Positions 33,603 to 42,798 of a stretch of 64,000 nucleotides of DNA are shown here, piece by piece (the first letter of the stretch is position 1; each line of letters starts with the position of its first letter). The position numbers were made by a program, and so were the translations under genes. Source of the DNA: Planctomycetaceae bacterium (GTDB lineage Bacteria; Planctomycetota; Phycisphaerae; SM23-33). The stretch covers positions 12,546-76,545 of the forward strand of contig JAJFVE010000157.1 of NCBI GenBank assembly GCA_021371965.1. The letters run 5' to 3'. The notes beneath the pieces are model-generated. The model did no database searches and was not told the origin of the DNA. It saw only the letters and a program-made list of their open reading frames with translations.

Positions 33603-35780
33603 GTGACGAATGTCATCGCCAAATACGCAACGTTGCTGAAGCAGTATGGCTTGGCCAACTGCCTTTCGCGGCTGATCTACGACGTCAAGCGCCATCGCGG
33701 GCTTATCAAGAGGCGATTCCCCTGCTGGCAGTGGGCGCAGCGTCCTCTGGCCTTCTGGCTGAAAGACGGCGTCCCTTGCGACGTGGCCGCCTATCGCAGC
33801 TACGCCGATACCAACACCGGCGCGTTTTTCTTTCCGCTGGGCAAGCCGCCCATGCTGGATGAGCCCTGGGGCGGCCAGGCGGTCGCCGCCGCCGGGAGAA
33901 TCCTTCGGGGCGAGTTTCCCTATTTCTCCAATCTTTGGGGGCGCCTGGGCTATCCCGAGCCGGCGTGGCTGACGAATCCCTTCACCGGCCAGAGCGAATC
34001 GGCCTCTCGCCACTGGTGCGACCTTCGCGACTTCGACCCTGCCCGCGGGGACATCAAGTTCCTGTGGGAGCCTTCGCGTTTCTCCTGGGCCTGGCCGCTG
34101 GTTCGGGCGTACGCCGCCACCGGCGACGACCGGTATGCCCAGGCGTTCTGGACGTTGTTCGAGTCATGGCTGGAGTGCAATCCGCCGCACATGGGGCCTA
34201 ACTGGCTGTGCGGGCAGGAGGTGTCTATCCGGATCATCGCCTGCGCTTTCGCCACCCGCGCCTTCTGGGCCAGCCCGGCCACCACAGATGCACGCGTGGC
34301 GGCGATGGCCGTCTTCATGGGCGCCAGCGCTCAGCGCGTGGCTGGAAACATCGACTTTGCCTTGTGGCAGAAGAGCAATCATGCCGTCACCGAAGCCGCC
34401 GGAGTGTTCACCGTCGGCATGCTCTGGCCTGAGCTCAAGGACGCCCCTCACTGGCGCCGCCTCGGCCGCCATGTGTTGCTGGACCAATGCCGCAGGTACA
34501 ATTGGCCTGACGGCTCGTACGTGATGCACTCGTTCAATTACCAACGCATGTCGCTGCAGGTCTTCCTGTGGTGCATGCGACTGGCTCAACTGGCGGGCGA
34601 GCCGATGCCCGCGGAGATGTCCGACCGCATCCGCTTGTCGACGCGATTCCTCTATCAATTGCAGGACGCCGCCGGTCGCTGCCCCAATTACGGATCCAAC
34701 GACGGCGCGCTGCTCCTGCCCCTCAACGGCTGCGACTATCTCGACTACCGCCCCGCCCTTGGCGCCCTGCACTACCTGCTGGAGGGCAAGCCGCTCTACA
34801 CCCGCGGACCCTGGTCGGAGGACCTGGTCTGGCTCTTCGGCCGCGAGGCGGCCGATGCCCCCCCGCAGGCGTTGGCGCGCACCTCCTGCGACTTCACCTA
34901 CGGCGGCTATTACACCCTCCGCGGCCGCGACACATGGGCGATGATCCGCTGCCACAGCTACCGCAGCCGCCCCGGGCAGGCCGATCTGCTGGCGGTGGAT
35001 CTGTGGTGGAAGGGCGTCAACGTCCTGCGCGACTCGGGCACGTTCAGCTACTATGACCCGCAGGGGCAGTGGAACAATTACTTCCTCTCGACGACCGCGC
35101 ATAACACGGTGCAGATCGGCGGGCAGGATCAGATGATTAAGGGTCCGCGGTTTCAGTGGCAGACGCTGGCGCAGTCGCGGTTGCTGGGCCGGCGAGGCGC
35201 GGGAGATGTCGAGATCTGGCAGGGCGAGCATTACGGCTATCGCCGCCTGTCGCCAGCGGTGGTGCACCGCCGTACGCTCTGCCGCCTGGGCGATCAGGCA
35301 TGGCTTGTGGTGGACGATCTGCTAGGCAGCGGCGCCGTCGATGCCAAGCTGTTCTGGCACCTGACGTGCGACGGATACGACCGGCACGATGACGTGGTGT
35401 ATCTGCAGACGCCGGCTGGCGAGGTGACGCTGTTCACCGCGTGCTCGGGGGCGGTCGAGTGCACTATGGCGCAGGGGCAGGAATCGTCTCTGCGGTTAGG
35501 GTGGCAGTCGCTGTATTACGGGCGGCGAACGCCGGCGCTGGCGATGCAGCTTGCCTCGCTCGACCAACTGCCGCTGCGGTACGTGACAGTCGTAGGCCTG
35601 GCTGGCCGATATGAAATAACGCAGTGCCTTCCCGATCACGTGGTGGCATGGCGCGGCGGCGAGGGCGTGACAACGATCGACCTGTTGCCACCGCCGGAGG
35701 CGGGAGTGATTCGCCGCGTGGCGATCAACGGGACGGACGTGTGGCAACAGAGTCAAGGTGCTGGCGGAGAATCTGTCTGA
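33603..35780 (+). CDS. Heparinase II/III family protein
   Basis: 725 aa from GTG 33603. N-terminal (alpha/alpha) toroid: PYFSNLWGRLGYPEPAWLTNPFTG, KFLWEPSRFSWAWPLVRAYAATGD, NHAVTEAAGVFTVGMLWPEL, NWPDGSYVMHSFNYQRMSLQ; C-terminal beta-sandwich: YGGYYTLRGRDTWAMIRCHSYRSRPGQADLLAVDLWWKG (two pieces), TTAHNTVQIGGQDQM. No signal peptide is evident at this start, although a lyase on exported polymer would need one. Known family members are polysaccharide lyases; in EPS loci they may edit the product or be non-catalytic. Confidence 0.8.
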   Translation: MTNVIAKYATLLKQYGLANCLSRLIYDVKRHRGLIKRRFPCWQWAQRPLAFWLKDGVPCDVAAYRSYADTNTGAFFFPLGKPPMLDEPWGGQAVAAAGRILRGEFPYFSNLWGRLGYPEPAWLTNPFTGQSESASRHWCDLRDFDPARGDIKFLWEPSRFSWAWPLVRAYAATGDDRYAQAFWTLFESWLECNPPHMGPNWLCGQEVSIRIIACAFATRAFWASPATTDARVAAMAVFMGASAQRVAGNIDFALWQKSNHAVTEAAGVFTVGMLWPELKDAPHWRRLGRHVLLDQCRRYNWPDGSYVMHSFNYQRMSLQVFLWCMRLAQLAGEPMPAEMSDRIRLSTRFLYQLQDAAGRCPNYGSNDGALLLPLNGCDYLDYRPALGALHYLLEGKPLYTRGPWSEDLVWLFGREAADAPPQALARTSCDFTYGGYYTLRGRDTWAMIRCHSYRSRPGQADLLAVDLWWKGVNVLRDSGTFSYYDPQGQWNNYFLSTTAHNTVQIGGQDQMIKGPRFQWQTLAQSRLLGRRGAGDVEIWQGEHYGYRRLSPAVVHRRTLCRLGDQAWLVVDDLLGSGAVDAKLFWHLTCDGYDRHDDVVYLQTPAGEVTLFTACSGAVECTMAQGQESSLRLGWQSLYYGRRTPALAMQLASLDQLPLRYVTVVGLAGRYEITQCLPDHVVAWRGGEGVTTIDLLPPPEAGVIRRVAINGTDVWQQSQGAGGESV

Positions 35781-37027
35781 TGCGGATATTGATTATTCAC
35801 CAGTTCTTTCTCGGTCGTAGCGATTCGGGCGGCTCGCGCTGGAACCAGTTCGCCAAGTATTGGGCCGCGGCAGGGCATGATGTGACGGTGCTGGCGGGCA
35901 TGGTGCACTATGCCAAGGGAACCAAACCGCCTGAGTACAAAGGGCGATTCATCGTTTCCGAACAGGTCGGCCCGCGCGTGACGGTGCTGCGATGCCACGT
36001 CAGTGAGTCCTACAACCGCAACTTTATGGGACGTTTCTGGGCGTACCTGAGCTTCACATTCTCGTCGCTCATAGCCGGCATTCTGTATGCGCCGCGCCCC
36101 GATATTATTGTCGCCACCAGTCCGCCGCTGACGGTGGCGCCGACCATGTGGATGCTGAGCGTGCTGCTGGGCAGCCCCGCCGTCTTCGAGGTGCGCGACC
36201 TGTGGCCCGAGAGCGCTGTCGATACGGGAGTGTTGACCTCCAAGCCCCTGATCTGGCTGAGCTATCGCATCGAGGCGCTGGCATATCGCCGGGCGGCTTT
36301 AATCAACGTGCTTACGCCGGCCTTTGTCGACGCTCTGATCGTTCGCAAGGGCGTCTCTCCCCGGCGGCTGACCATGATCCCCAACGCGGCCGACCTGGAC
36401 CTGATGCAACCGGGCCCTCGCGACAATCACATCCGGGCCGAACTGGGCCTGGCGGGCAAATTCGTCATCAGCTACTTCGGCGCGCACGGGCGGGCCAACA
36501 AGGTCGGGCAACTACTCGATGCGGCCGAACTGGTCAGGAATTCTCACCCGGACATCCGGTTCCTGCTGGTGGGCGACGGGATGGAAAAACCCATGCTCGT
36601 CGAGCAGGCCGCCCAGCGCAAGCTCGACAACGTGATCTTCGCCCCGCCGGTGTCGAAGGAGCAGGTGGGCGACTACATTAATGCCTCCGATGCCTGCACG
36701 GCGGTGCTGATGAAGAACGAGACCTTCAAGACCGTCTATCCCAACAAGGTCTTCGACTACATGTGCTGCCGCCGCCCGATCATTATCGGCATCGACGGCG
36801 CCGCCAGAAAGCTTATCGAAGAGCAAGCCCATGCCGGCCTCTATGCCGAGCCGGAGAACCCGCAGGCCTTTGTCGACGCCGTGCTGGCGCTGAAGAACGA
36901 CCCGGATCGGGCGGAAGGCATGGGGCGCAGCGGCTGGGAATATGTTGTAGAACACTTTGACCGGGAGAAGCTTGCGGCCAAGTATCTGCTGGAGATCGGT
37001 CGCGTGCTGGAGGGCTGCGGGAGCTAG
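35780..37027 (+). CDS. GT4 glycosyltransferase, WbuB-like
   Basis: 415 aa from ATG 35780, overlapping the heparinase stop by one base (TGATG). WbuB-type N-terminus MRILIIHQFFLGRSDSGGSR, then VTVLAGMVHYAKG, a membrane-touching region (YLSFTFSSLIAGILY), FEVRDLWPESAVDTGVL, MIPNAADLDLMQPG, FVISYFGAHGRANKVGQLLDAA, YPNKVFDYMCCRRPIIIGIDG. WbuB relatives transfer N-acetyl-fucosamine-type sugars. Converges with the next gene, sharing 4 nt at the stops. Confidence 0.87.
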   Translation: MRILIIHQFFLGRSDSGGSRWNQFAKYWAAAGHDVTVLAGMVHYAKGTKPPEYKGRFIVSEQVGPRVTVLRCHVSESYNRNFMGRFWAYLSFTFSSLIAGILYAPRPDIIVATSPPLTVAPTMWMLSVLLGSPAVFEVRDLWPESAVDTGVLTSKPLIWLSYRIEALAYRRAALINVLTPAFVDALIVRKGVSPRRLTMIPNAADLDLMQPGPRDNHIRAELGLAGKFVISYFGAHGRANKVGQLLDAAELVRNSHPDIRFLLVGDGMEKPMLVEQAAQRKLDNVIFAPPVSKEQVGDYINASDACTAVLMKNETFKTVYPNKVFDYMCCRRPIIIGIDGAARKLIEEQAHAGLYAEPENPQAFVDAVLALKNDPDRAEGMGRSGWEYVVEHFDREKLAAKYLLEIGRVLEGCGS

Positions 37028-38097
37028 ATGCCGGCCCCGGTCTGTGCGGCCGGATCAGCCGGTGCCCCGTGGCGCCGGAACGTGCGGTGTACCAGTACGC
37101 TGTAGACGATCATCATGCCCAGAAGCCCTGTCAGCAGAGCCAGTCTACCGGCGTTTCCCCAGTGGTTATAGAGCAGCGCCCCGGCCGACCAACACGTCAT
37201 CATCGTTATCTGCAGGCACGTCACGGCGGTATGGCTCCATCCCGAGCGGATCAGCAGTTGGTAGTGGTGCTCGCGGTGGGCCTTGTAGAATTTCTGTCCT
37301 CGGATCATGCGTTTGATGACAGTAAAGGCTGCGTCATAGATGAACACGCCCAAGGGCATCAGGAAGACGATCCAGGGGAACTTCGTCTGCTTGGCCCCCA
37401 ACAGTGTCAGCATCGCCAGCACGAATCCCAGCGTCGCCGAGCCTACGTCGCCCATGAACATGCGCGCTTTGGGGAAATTGTGCGGCAGGAAGCCCAGGCA
37501 GGCTCCAGCTACTGCCGCGGCGGCCAACACGCTGTTGGCTGTACCCCCCCAGAACAGCAGCAGCGACATCGTCCCGGCGCCCCAGATGCCTTGAGCGGCG
37601 GCAATGCCATTGATGCCGTCCATGAAGTTGAAGAAATTGACGAAGGCCACCACGAACAGCACGGCCAGAAAAACACCCAGGGCGGGAGACAGCGGCAGAG
37701 GCAGATAAGGCAGGTTCAACTCATCGGGGATCAAACGGATCAACAGGACCGTCCCCAGTGTCACTGCCAGGTGCACCGCAAACCGTACCGGCGAGGGCAT
37801 CTGGCGGAAGTCATCCAGGAAGCTGATGATCGCGATCATGGCGCCGATACCGGCACCGACGGCGAAGGCCGGCGTGGGCTTGAACAACGTCAGCCCGGCG
37901 CCGAAAGCGCCGAGGATGATCGCCACGCCCCCCACGCGAGGCACCGCCTCGGTATGGCTGCTGCGATGGATCGGCCGGTCCATGATGTTCATCCGCAGCC
38001 CCGCGCTGCGAATGGGAAAGCCTATCAGGTAGGTCAGCGCTGCCGCAATTGCCATGGCCAGAAGCATGGCGCTCCAACCGGTTACCTGAATGCTCAT
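37024..38097 (-). CDS. Polyprenyl-phosphate sugar-1-phosphate transferase (WbpL/WecA/MraY family)
   Basis: 357 aa from ATG 38097 (ATG 38109 is equally possible; upstream frame rejected). Multi-spanning protein with DRPIHRSSHTEAVPRVGGVAI, SFLDDFRQMPSPVRF (DD pair), NFFNFMDGINGIAAAQGIWG, ARMFMGDVGSATLGFVLA and the C-terminal HREHHYQLLIRSGWSH loop characteristic of WbpL. It would transfer a HexNAc-1-phosphate to undecaprenyl phosphate, starting each repeat unit. Lies next to the enzymes that could make its UDP-sugar (38157, 39287). Confidence 0.88.
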   Translation of the reverse strand: MSIQVTGWSAMLLAMAIAAALTYLIGFPIRSAGLRMNIMDRPIHRSSHTEAVPRVGGVAIILGAFGAGLTLFKPTPAFAVGAGIGAMIAIISFLDDFRQMPSPVRFAVHLAVTLGTVLLIRLIPDELNLPYLPLPLSPALGVFLAVLFVVAFVNFFNFMDGINGIAAAQGIWGAGTMSLLLFWGGTANSVLAAAAVAGACLGFLPHNFPKARMFMGDVGSATLGFVLAMLTLLGAKQTKFPWIVFLMPLGVFIYDAAFTVIKRMIRGQKFYKAHREHHYQLLIRSGWSHTAVTCLQITMMTCWSAGALLYNHWGNAGRLALLTGLLGMMIVYSVLVHRTFRRHGAPADPAAQTGAGI

Positions 38098-38156
38098 TAC
38101 CTGAAACATTCCACGTTTATCCCATTTTGGGGCGAGAGTCTTGCAGAGCGAAACTA

Positions 38157-39290
38157 TCAGCCCGCCAGCGTCTTCTTGAGTTCCTCGACGATCCTGAGGA
38201 TCATTTCCGGCGTCATGCCGACAAAGAACGGCAGCACGATGGTGCGGTCGGCCACGCATTCACACACGGGGAAATCGCCCCGCTCGATCCCCAGCAGTTC
38301 CTGGATGTACGGCTGGAGGTGGATGGCGGGGAAATACGCCTGCACGGCGATGCCCCGGGCGTTAAGATGGTCCAGAATCTTGTCGCGTTGCGAGGCGCTG
38401 AACCGGTCGGGCAGACGGATCACGTAAGCGAACCAACTGGCGTGCTCAATATCCGGGCAGGGGGGCAGATGAATATCCAGCGGGGCCAGCATCTCGTTGT
38501 ACATCCGGGCGATCAGTCGGCGCTGATGCAGGATATCGTCCAGCCGCAGCATCTGCCGTTCACCCAGCGCCGCGGCCACTTCCGTCAAGCGGTAGTTGTA
38601 CCCCAGGCGGGTGAAGACATTGGCGTTTTCGCTGGACCGGCCTTGGTTGCGCATCGAGCGGCACGCCTCCGCCAGTTCGTCGTTGTCGGTGACGATGACG
38701 CCGCCTTCTCCCGTTGTCACCTGCTTGTTGGGATAGAATCCGAACACCCCGCAGTCGCCGAAACTGCCGGCCGGTCGCCCCTCCAGCGAGCCGCCCAGGG
38801 CCTCGCAGCAGTCCTCAATCAGCAGCAGCTTGTGTTTGCGGGCGATGCGATCATATGCCTGGAAATGGGCGACGTTGCCGAAGGCCTCCACCGGAAGAAT
38901 GGCCTTGGTTCGCGGCGTGATGGCCGCCTCGACGGCCTGGGGATCCATGTTGTACGTCTCGATGTCGATATCGACGAAGATCGGCGTGGCGCGCTCGAAG
39001 AGAATGCAGTTGGTCGTCGCAATGAACGAGAACGGCGAGGTAATGACCTCGTCCCCCTCGCCGATTCCCATCCCCCGCACGCACAGGTGCAGCCCGCTGG
39101 TGCCGCTGTTGACGCCGATCCCGTGCTTGCGCGAGGCGCGGTGGGCCACCGCCTGCTCGAACAGCTCGATGTGCGGGCCGATGCTCAGTCGGTCGCTACG
39201 AAGCACCTGCGCTACTGCCTCGATCTCCGATTCAGTGATATCCGGTCTGGCCAGGGGAATATTGCCAAGATCAGAAATATGGGTGGTCAT
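38157..39290 (-). CDS. DegT/DnrJ/EryC1/StrS sugar aminotransferase
   Basis: 377 aa from ATG 39290 (GAGAGG upstream); the long frame beyond is antisense to the next gene. PLP sugar aminotransferase motifs: IPLARPDITESEIEAVAQVL, GVNSGTSGLHLCVRGMGIGEGDEVI, IEDCCEALGGSLEGRPAGSFGD, FGFYPNKQVTTGEGGVIVT (catalytic Lys in NKQ), MRNQGRS, GYNYRLTEVAAALGERQ. It aminates a keto-sugar such as the product of the 4,6-dehydratase upstream, giving a 4-amino sugar. Start and upstream stop overlap as ATGA. Confidence 0.9.
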   Translation of the reverse strand: MTTHISDLGNIPLARPDITESEIEAVAQVLRSDRLSIGPHIELFEQAVAHRASRKHGIGVNSGTSGLHLCVRGMGIGEGDEVITSPFSFIATTNCILFERATPIFVDIDIETYNMDPQAVEAAITPRTKAILPVEAFGNVAHFQAYDRIARKHKLLLIEDCCEALGGSLEGRPAGSFGDCGVFGFYPNKQVTTGEGGVIVTDNDELAEACRSMRNQGRSSENANVFTRLGYNYRLTEVAAALGERQMLRLDDILHQRRLIARMYNEMLAPLDIHLPPCPDIEHASWFAYVIRLPDRFSASQRDKILDHLNARGIAVQAYFPAIHLQPYIQELLGIERGDFPVCECVADRTIVLPFFVGMTPEMILRIVEELKKTLAG

Positions 39291-41350
39291 GGGGAATCCT
39301 CTCGGTACGACGTTGACGATGGGTGGCCCTGCGAGTCGATATGATGCTTCATCTCGTTGCGTTCCACTGAGGGCGGGTTGAGCGGGGTGTACTCGGGCAC
39401 GATCTGCTTCAGGGCGTCGATGATCGGCTGGCGCTGGTGCTTGTGTTGCAGCAGGGCGAGGCGTTCGACGGCGGCCTGGGCCGCTTCCCATTGGGCAGGG
39501 CGGCAGCGCCAGATGCTGATCTTGGGATGGCAGGTGGTCTCGACATCCTCGCCGGTGGTGCGCAGCTCTTCGAACATCTTCTCGCCGGGGCGCACGCCGC
39601 TGAAGACGATGTCGATGTCTTCGCCGGGGCGGAACCCGCTCAGCGTGATCATCTGCCGCGCCAGGTCCACAATCTTGACCGGCTCGCCCATGTCCAGCAG
39701 GTAGATCTGCCCGCCGGTTCCGGTGGCCGCCGCCTGCAGCACGAGCTGCGAGGCCTCCGGGATCGTCATGAAGTACCGCGTCATCTCCGGGTGCGTCACG
39801 CGCACCGGCCCGCCGGCGGCGATCTGCTTGCGGAAGGTCGGCACCACCGAGCCCGCCGAGCCCAGCACGTTGCCGAATCGCACGGCCTTGAACTGCGTCT
39901 TGCACAGCGGGCGGTGGTTGAGCGACTGGGTATAGATTTCGCCCACGCGCTTGGTGACGCCCATCACCGAGGAGGGGTTGACGGCCTTGTCGGTGGAGAT
40001 CAGGACGAACTCTTTGACGGCGTACTCGACGGAGGCGTCGGCGACGTTGCGAGTGCCCAGCACGTTGTTCTTGATGGCTTCCCAGGGGTTGCGTTCCATC
40101 AGTGGTACGTGCTTGTGGGCGGCGGCGTGGATCACCACCTCCGGGCGGAAGCGGTTCCACACGGCCATCACGTTCTCGCGGTCGTATACGTCGCAGATGA
40201 CCGGCGTCAGGGGGATGGAGGGGAACTTCTCGGCCAGTTCGTTCTCGATGTCGAACAGCGGGTTCTCGGCTTGTTCAAGCAGGATCAGCGAGGCCGGCTG
40301 GTATCGGCAGACCTGGCGGCACATTTCCGAACCGATGCTTCCGCCGGCGCCGGTGATGAGGAGGCGCCGTCCGCGGAGGTAGTTGGCCACGGCCGCGTCG
40401 TCCAGGCGCACCACGTCGCGTCCGAGCAGGTCGTTGATGTCGACGGGGCGCATCTGCGAGGTGGCGACGCGCCCGTCGATGAGGTCCTGGAGGCCCGGGA
40501 GGGTCTTGAATGTCAACTTGGTTCCGCTGCACAGCTCGATCACTTTGGAAAGTTCTTTCCGCGTGGCCGAGGGGATGGCGATGAGGATCTCGTCGATCTT
40601 TCGCTGCTCGCAAATCTCGCGGATATCCTCGGTCGTCCCCAGCACCGGAACGCCGTGGAGAGTCAGGCTGCTCTTGCCGCGGTCGTCGTCGACCATGCCG
40701 ATGACGCGGTAGCGCTCGACGCGCATGCGGTTGATCTCGCGGATGATCGCCTCGGCCGCGTTGCCCGCCCCGATAATCAGCACGCGCTTGAGCCCCTCGG
40801 CCGCCACCGGACGAAGCTCCTCGCGATACAGGCGAAACGCCAGCCGCGCCGTGGCCACCATGAAGACCGTCGCCAGGAAGTCCAGCAGCAGGATGCTGGT
40901 CTGGTAATAGGTCGTATTATGGTCTCGGTAATAGAACAGCGGCTCGCGGCCGAAGTACGTGGGCAGGTAAAAGAACAGCAGGGCGAAGATGAAAAGAATT
41001 GCCAGGGCGATCCAACTGCCCAGCAGGATGTTGACGATATCGCGAATGCTCGAATATCGCCAGTTGCTGTGAAACAGCTTCATCTTGCCGAAGACCAGCA
41101 GCTTGATGACCATGAACACCGGCAGCCAGTGGATGTAGAGATAGAACCAGGGCAGGTCCTCGGAGCGGCTGCTGCCCTCGAATCGAATCCCGTAAGCGAC
41201 CAGCAGCGCCACGGCAAAGAGCACCACGTGTACGATGATGCTGACGGCCGCCCGGTGGCGAATCGCAAACGCTTCGATGGGAGTCAGTTTGGGCTCGTCA
41301 CCCGTTGGGGCGTGTGATTCGATCAGAGATTGTGCGGCTGGCTCAACCAT
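39287..41350 (-). CDS. Membrane-bound UDP-GlcNAc 4,6-dehydratase, WbpM/PglF/CapD family
   Basis: 687 aa from ATG 41350. Four N-terminal membrane helices (VSIIVHVVLFAVALLVAYGI; SWIALAILFIFALLFFYLP), a CoA-binding-like Rossmann domain (VLIIGAGNAAEAIIREI), then the extended SDR catalytic domain: LLITGAGGSIGSEMCRQV, PVICDVYDRENV, HAAAHKHVPLMERNP, FVLISTDKAVNPSSVMGVTKRVGE (the Ser/Met/Lys-type active site of this family), VRFGNVLGSAGSVVPTF. Typical WbpM length. It makes UDP-4-keto-6-deoxy-GlcNAc, feeding the adjacent aminotransferase or a reductase. Confidence 0.9.
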   Translation of the reverse strand: MVEPAAQSLIESHAPTGDEPKLTPIEAFAIRHRAAVSIIVHVVLFAVALLVAYGIRFEGSSRSEDLPWFYLYIHWLPVFMVIKLLVFGKMKLFHSNWRYSSIRDIVNILLGSWIALAILFIFALLFFYLPTYFGREPLFYYRDHNTTYYQTSILLLDFLATVFMVATARLAFRLYREELRPVAAEGLKRVLIIGAGNAAEAIIREINRMRVERYRVIGMVDDDRGKSSLTLHGVPVLGTTEDIREICEQRKIDEILIAIPSATRKELSKVIELCSGTKLTFKTLPGLQDLIDGRVATSQMRPVDINDLLGRDVVRLDDAAVANYLRGRRLLITGAGGSIGSEMCRQVCRYQPASLILLEQAENPLFDIENELAEKFPSIPLTPVICDVYDRENVMAVWNRFRPEVVIHAAAHKHVPLMERNPWEAIKNNVLGTRNVADASVEYAVKEFVLISTDKAVNPSSVMGVTKRVGEIYTQSLNHRPLCKTQFKAVRFGNVLGSAGSVVPTFRKQIAAGGPVRVTHPEMTRYFMTIPEASQLVLQAAATGTGGQIYLLDMGEPVKIVDLARQMITLSGFRPGEDIDIVFSGVRPGEKMFEELRTTGEDVETTCHPKISIWRCRPAQWEAAQAAVERLALLQHKHQRQPIIDALKQIVPEYTPLNPPSVERNEMKHHIDSQGHPSSTSYREDSP

Positions 41351-41703
41351 TCCGATGTCGTGGAACTCCAATGAACGACGCTGCCCTATGAATCGGCAGG
41401 ATTTGCAGCAAAATTCAACAGAGGATGCTGCATCGTCACTGCAGAAGCTTTCGGCCACCCCGGCTACACTAGAATATCGAATCGGACACGGCCATTCCAG
41501 TTGAAAAGTAGCGGCACAGCGATCCGGTGGCACGGCCTTTCCAGGCTGTGGCTCCCTGATCGATCACGGGCTGGAACGTTCACAGGCTGGAAAGCCTGTG
41601 CCACGAGGCTTTCCCGTTGACGCCGTTGCCGCCGGCGCCGAAAATGACGCTGTGGGCGACTGACGCGTAATGGAGTTCGCCGCTGGAAAATTCGGACAAA
41701 ATC
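41351..41703. promoter_or_regulatory. Divergent intergenic region with 24-nt inverted repeat
   Basis: 353 nt between the divergent dehydratase and GtrB-like genes. Contains the inverted repeat at 41527-41604. No protein-like small gene recognised; no clear promoter seen. Confidence 0.4.
41527..41604. repeat. Inverted repeat with CACAGGCTGGAAAGCCTGTG core
   Basis: Left arm 41527-41550 and right arm 41581-41604 are 24 nt each and match in about 21 positions as reverse complements. The right arm core CACAGGCTGGAAAGCCTGTG is itself close to palindromic. I associate this word with planctomycete intergenic repeats (from memory, not checked). Confidence 0.8.
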
Positions 41704-42624
41704 GTGTTCTCCCTCGTCGTCCCCCTCTTTCGCGAAGAGCAGGGGATCGATCACACCGTCGCGGCCGCCCGCGAGGCCCTGGCCTCCCTCTCGCAGCCGT
41801 GCGAGATCATCCTCATCGACGACGGCTCCGACGACGGCACGTGGCAAGCCGTCTGCCGCCATGCAGCCGCCGGCGGCCTGCGCGGAATCCGCCTGAGCCG
41901 CAACTTCGGCAAAGAGGCCGCCATCTGCGCCGGGCTCGAAGCCGCCGCCGACGCCCAGGCTGCCATCATCATGGACGGCGATCTGCAGCACCCCCCAGCC
42001 CTGATCGCTCAGATGGTCGAGGTCTGGCGCAGCGGGCAGGCCGACATCGTCGAGGCCGTCAAGCCCCGCCGCCCTCGCGAGCCGATGGTCGCTCGCCTGG
42101 GCAGCAAGGTCTTCTACCGCCTGCTGCGGCGGCTGTCGGGCTTCGACCTGGCCGGAGCGTCGGACTTCAAGCTGCTCGACGCCCGCGTGTGCGAGGCCTA
42201 CCGCCGCATGGGCGAGCGGGCGCTGTTCTTTCGCGGCATGATCGCATGGCTCGGTTTCCGCCGCGTGCAGATCCCCTTTGAAGTGCCCGACCGCGCCAGC
42301 GGCCGATCCAAGTGGCGGCTTGGCGCCCTATGGCAGCTGGCGACCACCGGCCTGACGGCCTTTTCGTCGTCGGCTTTGCGGATCGTCAACTGGTTAGCCG
42401 CGATCTTCCTGCTGCTGGCGGTGGCGATGGGCATCCGCGCCTTGTGGGTGTACTTCGCCGGCCAACCCGGCGCGGGGATCACGACAGTGATCCTCCTGCA
42501 ACTGCTGACCGGCGGTTTCGTCCTGCTGGGCCTGGGCATCATCGGCGAATACATCGCCCGCATCTACGAAGAAGTAAAAGCCCGCCCAAGGTACGTCGTA
42601 GCCGAGAAAACATCCGACCACTAG
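41704..42624 (+). CDS. GtrB/DPM1-like polyprenyl-phosphate glycosyltransferase
   Basis: 306 aa from GTG 41704, no strong ribosome site. GT-A: FSLVVPLFREEQGIDHTV, CEIILIDDGSDDGTWQAV, IRLSRNFGKEAAICAGLEAA, AAIIMDGDLQHPPALI (DxD), FDLAGASDFKLLDARV, FRGMIAWLGFRRVQIPF, then two C-terminal helices (IVNWLAAIFLLLAVAMGI; ILLQLLTGGFVLLGLGIIGEYIA split). GtrB enzymes load glucose or similar on undecaprenyl phosphate for periplasmic decoration. It borders the locus. Confidence 0.88.
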   Translation: MFSLVVPLFREEQGIDHTVAAAREALASLSQPCEIILIDDGSDDGTWQAVCRHAAAGGLRGIRLSRNFGKEAAICAGLEAAADAQAAIIMDGDLQHPPALIAQMVEVWRSGQADIVEAVKPRRPREPMVARLGSKVFYRLLRRLSGFDLAGASDFKLLDARVCEAYRRMGERALFFRGMIAWLGFRRVQIPFEVPDRASGRSKWRLGALWQLATTGLTAFSSSALRIVNWLAAIFLLLAVAMGIRALWVYFAGQPGAGITTVILLQLLTGGFVLLGLGIIGEYIARIYEEVKARPRYVVAEKTSDH

Positions 42625-42798
42625 CGTGGCACTACGTCGTATCGTCCCCTTGGGGACACGTGTTGCTTCTTCCCTCGCCGGGGCGGACCTCCGACGGAGT
42701 CGCTCGGGGCGGTTCGCGGCCATTCCTTCTTGCTGTTGCCGTGGGTGCACCGGTACTATTCGCGGCGGTCTATCCCCAACAAGAGTCAGGAGCAGAAG

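Noticed and set aside
39291..40160. N-terminal extension of the DegT aminotransferase
   Set aside because: The extension is antisense-frame noise over the dehydratase gene; the ATG at 39290 has a good ribosome site and starts the family's N-terminal motif.
39437..41317. 626-aa plus-strand open frame
   Set aside because: Antisense to the WbpM-type dehydratase; low-complexity His/Asp/Val composition.
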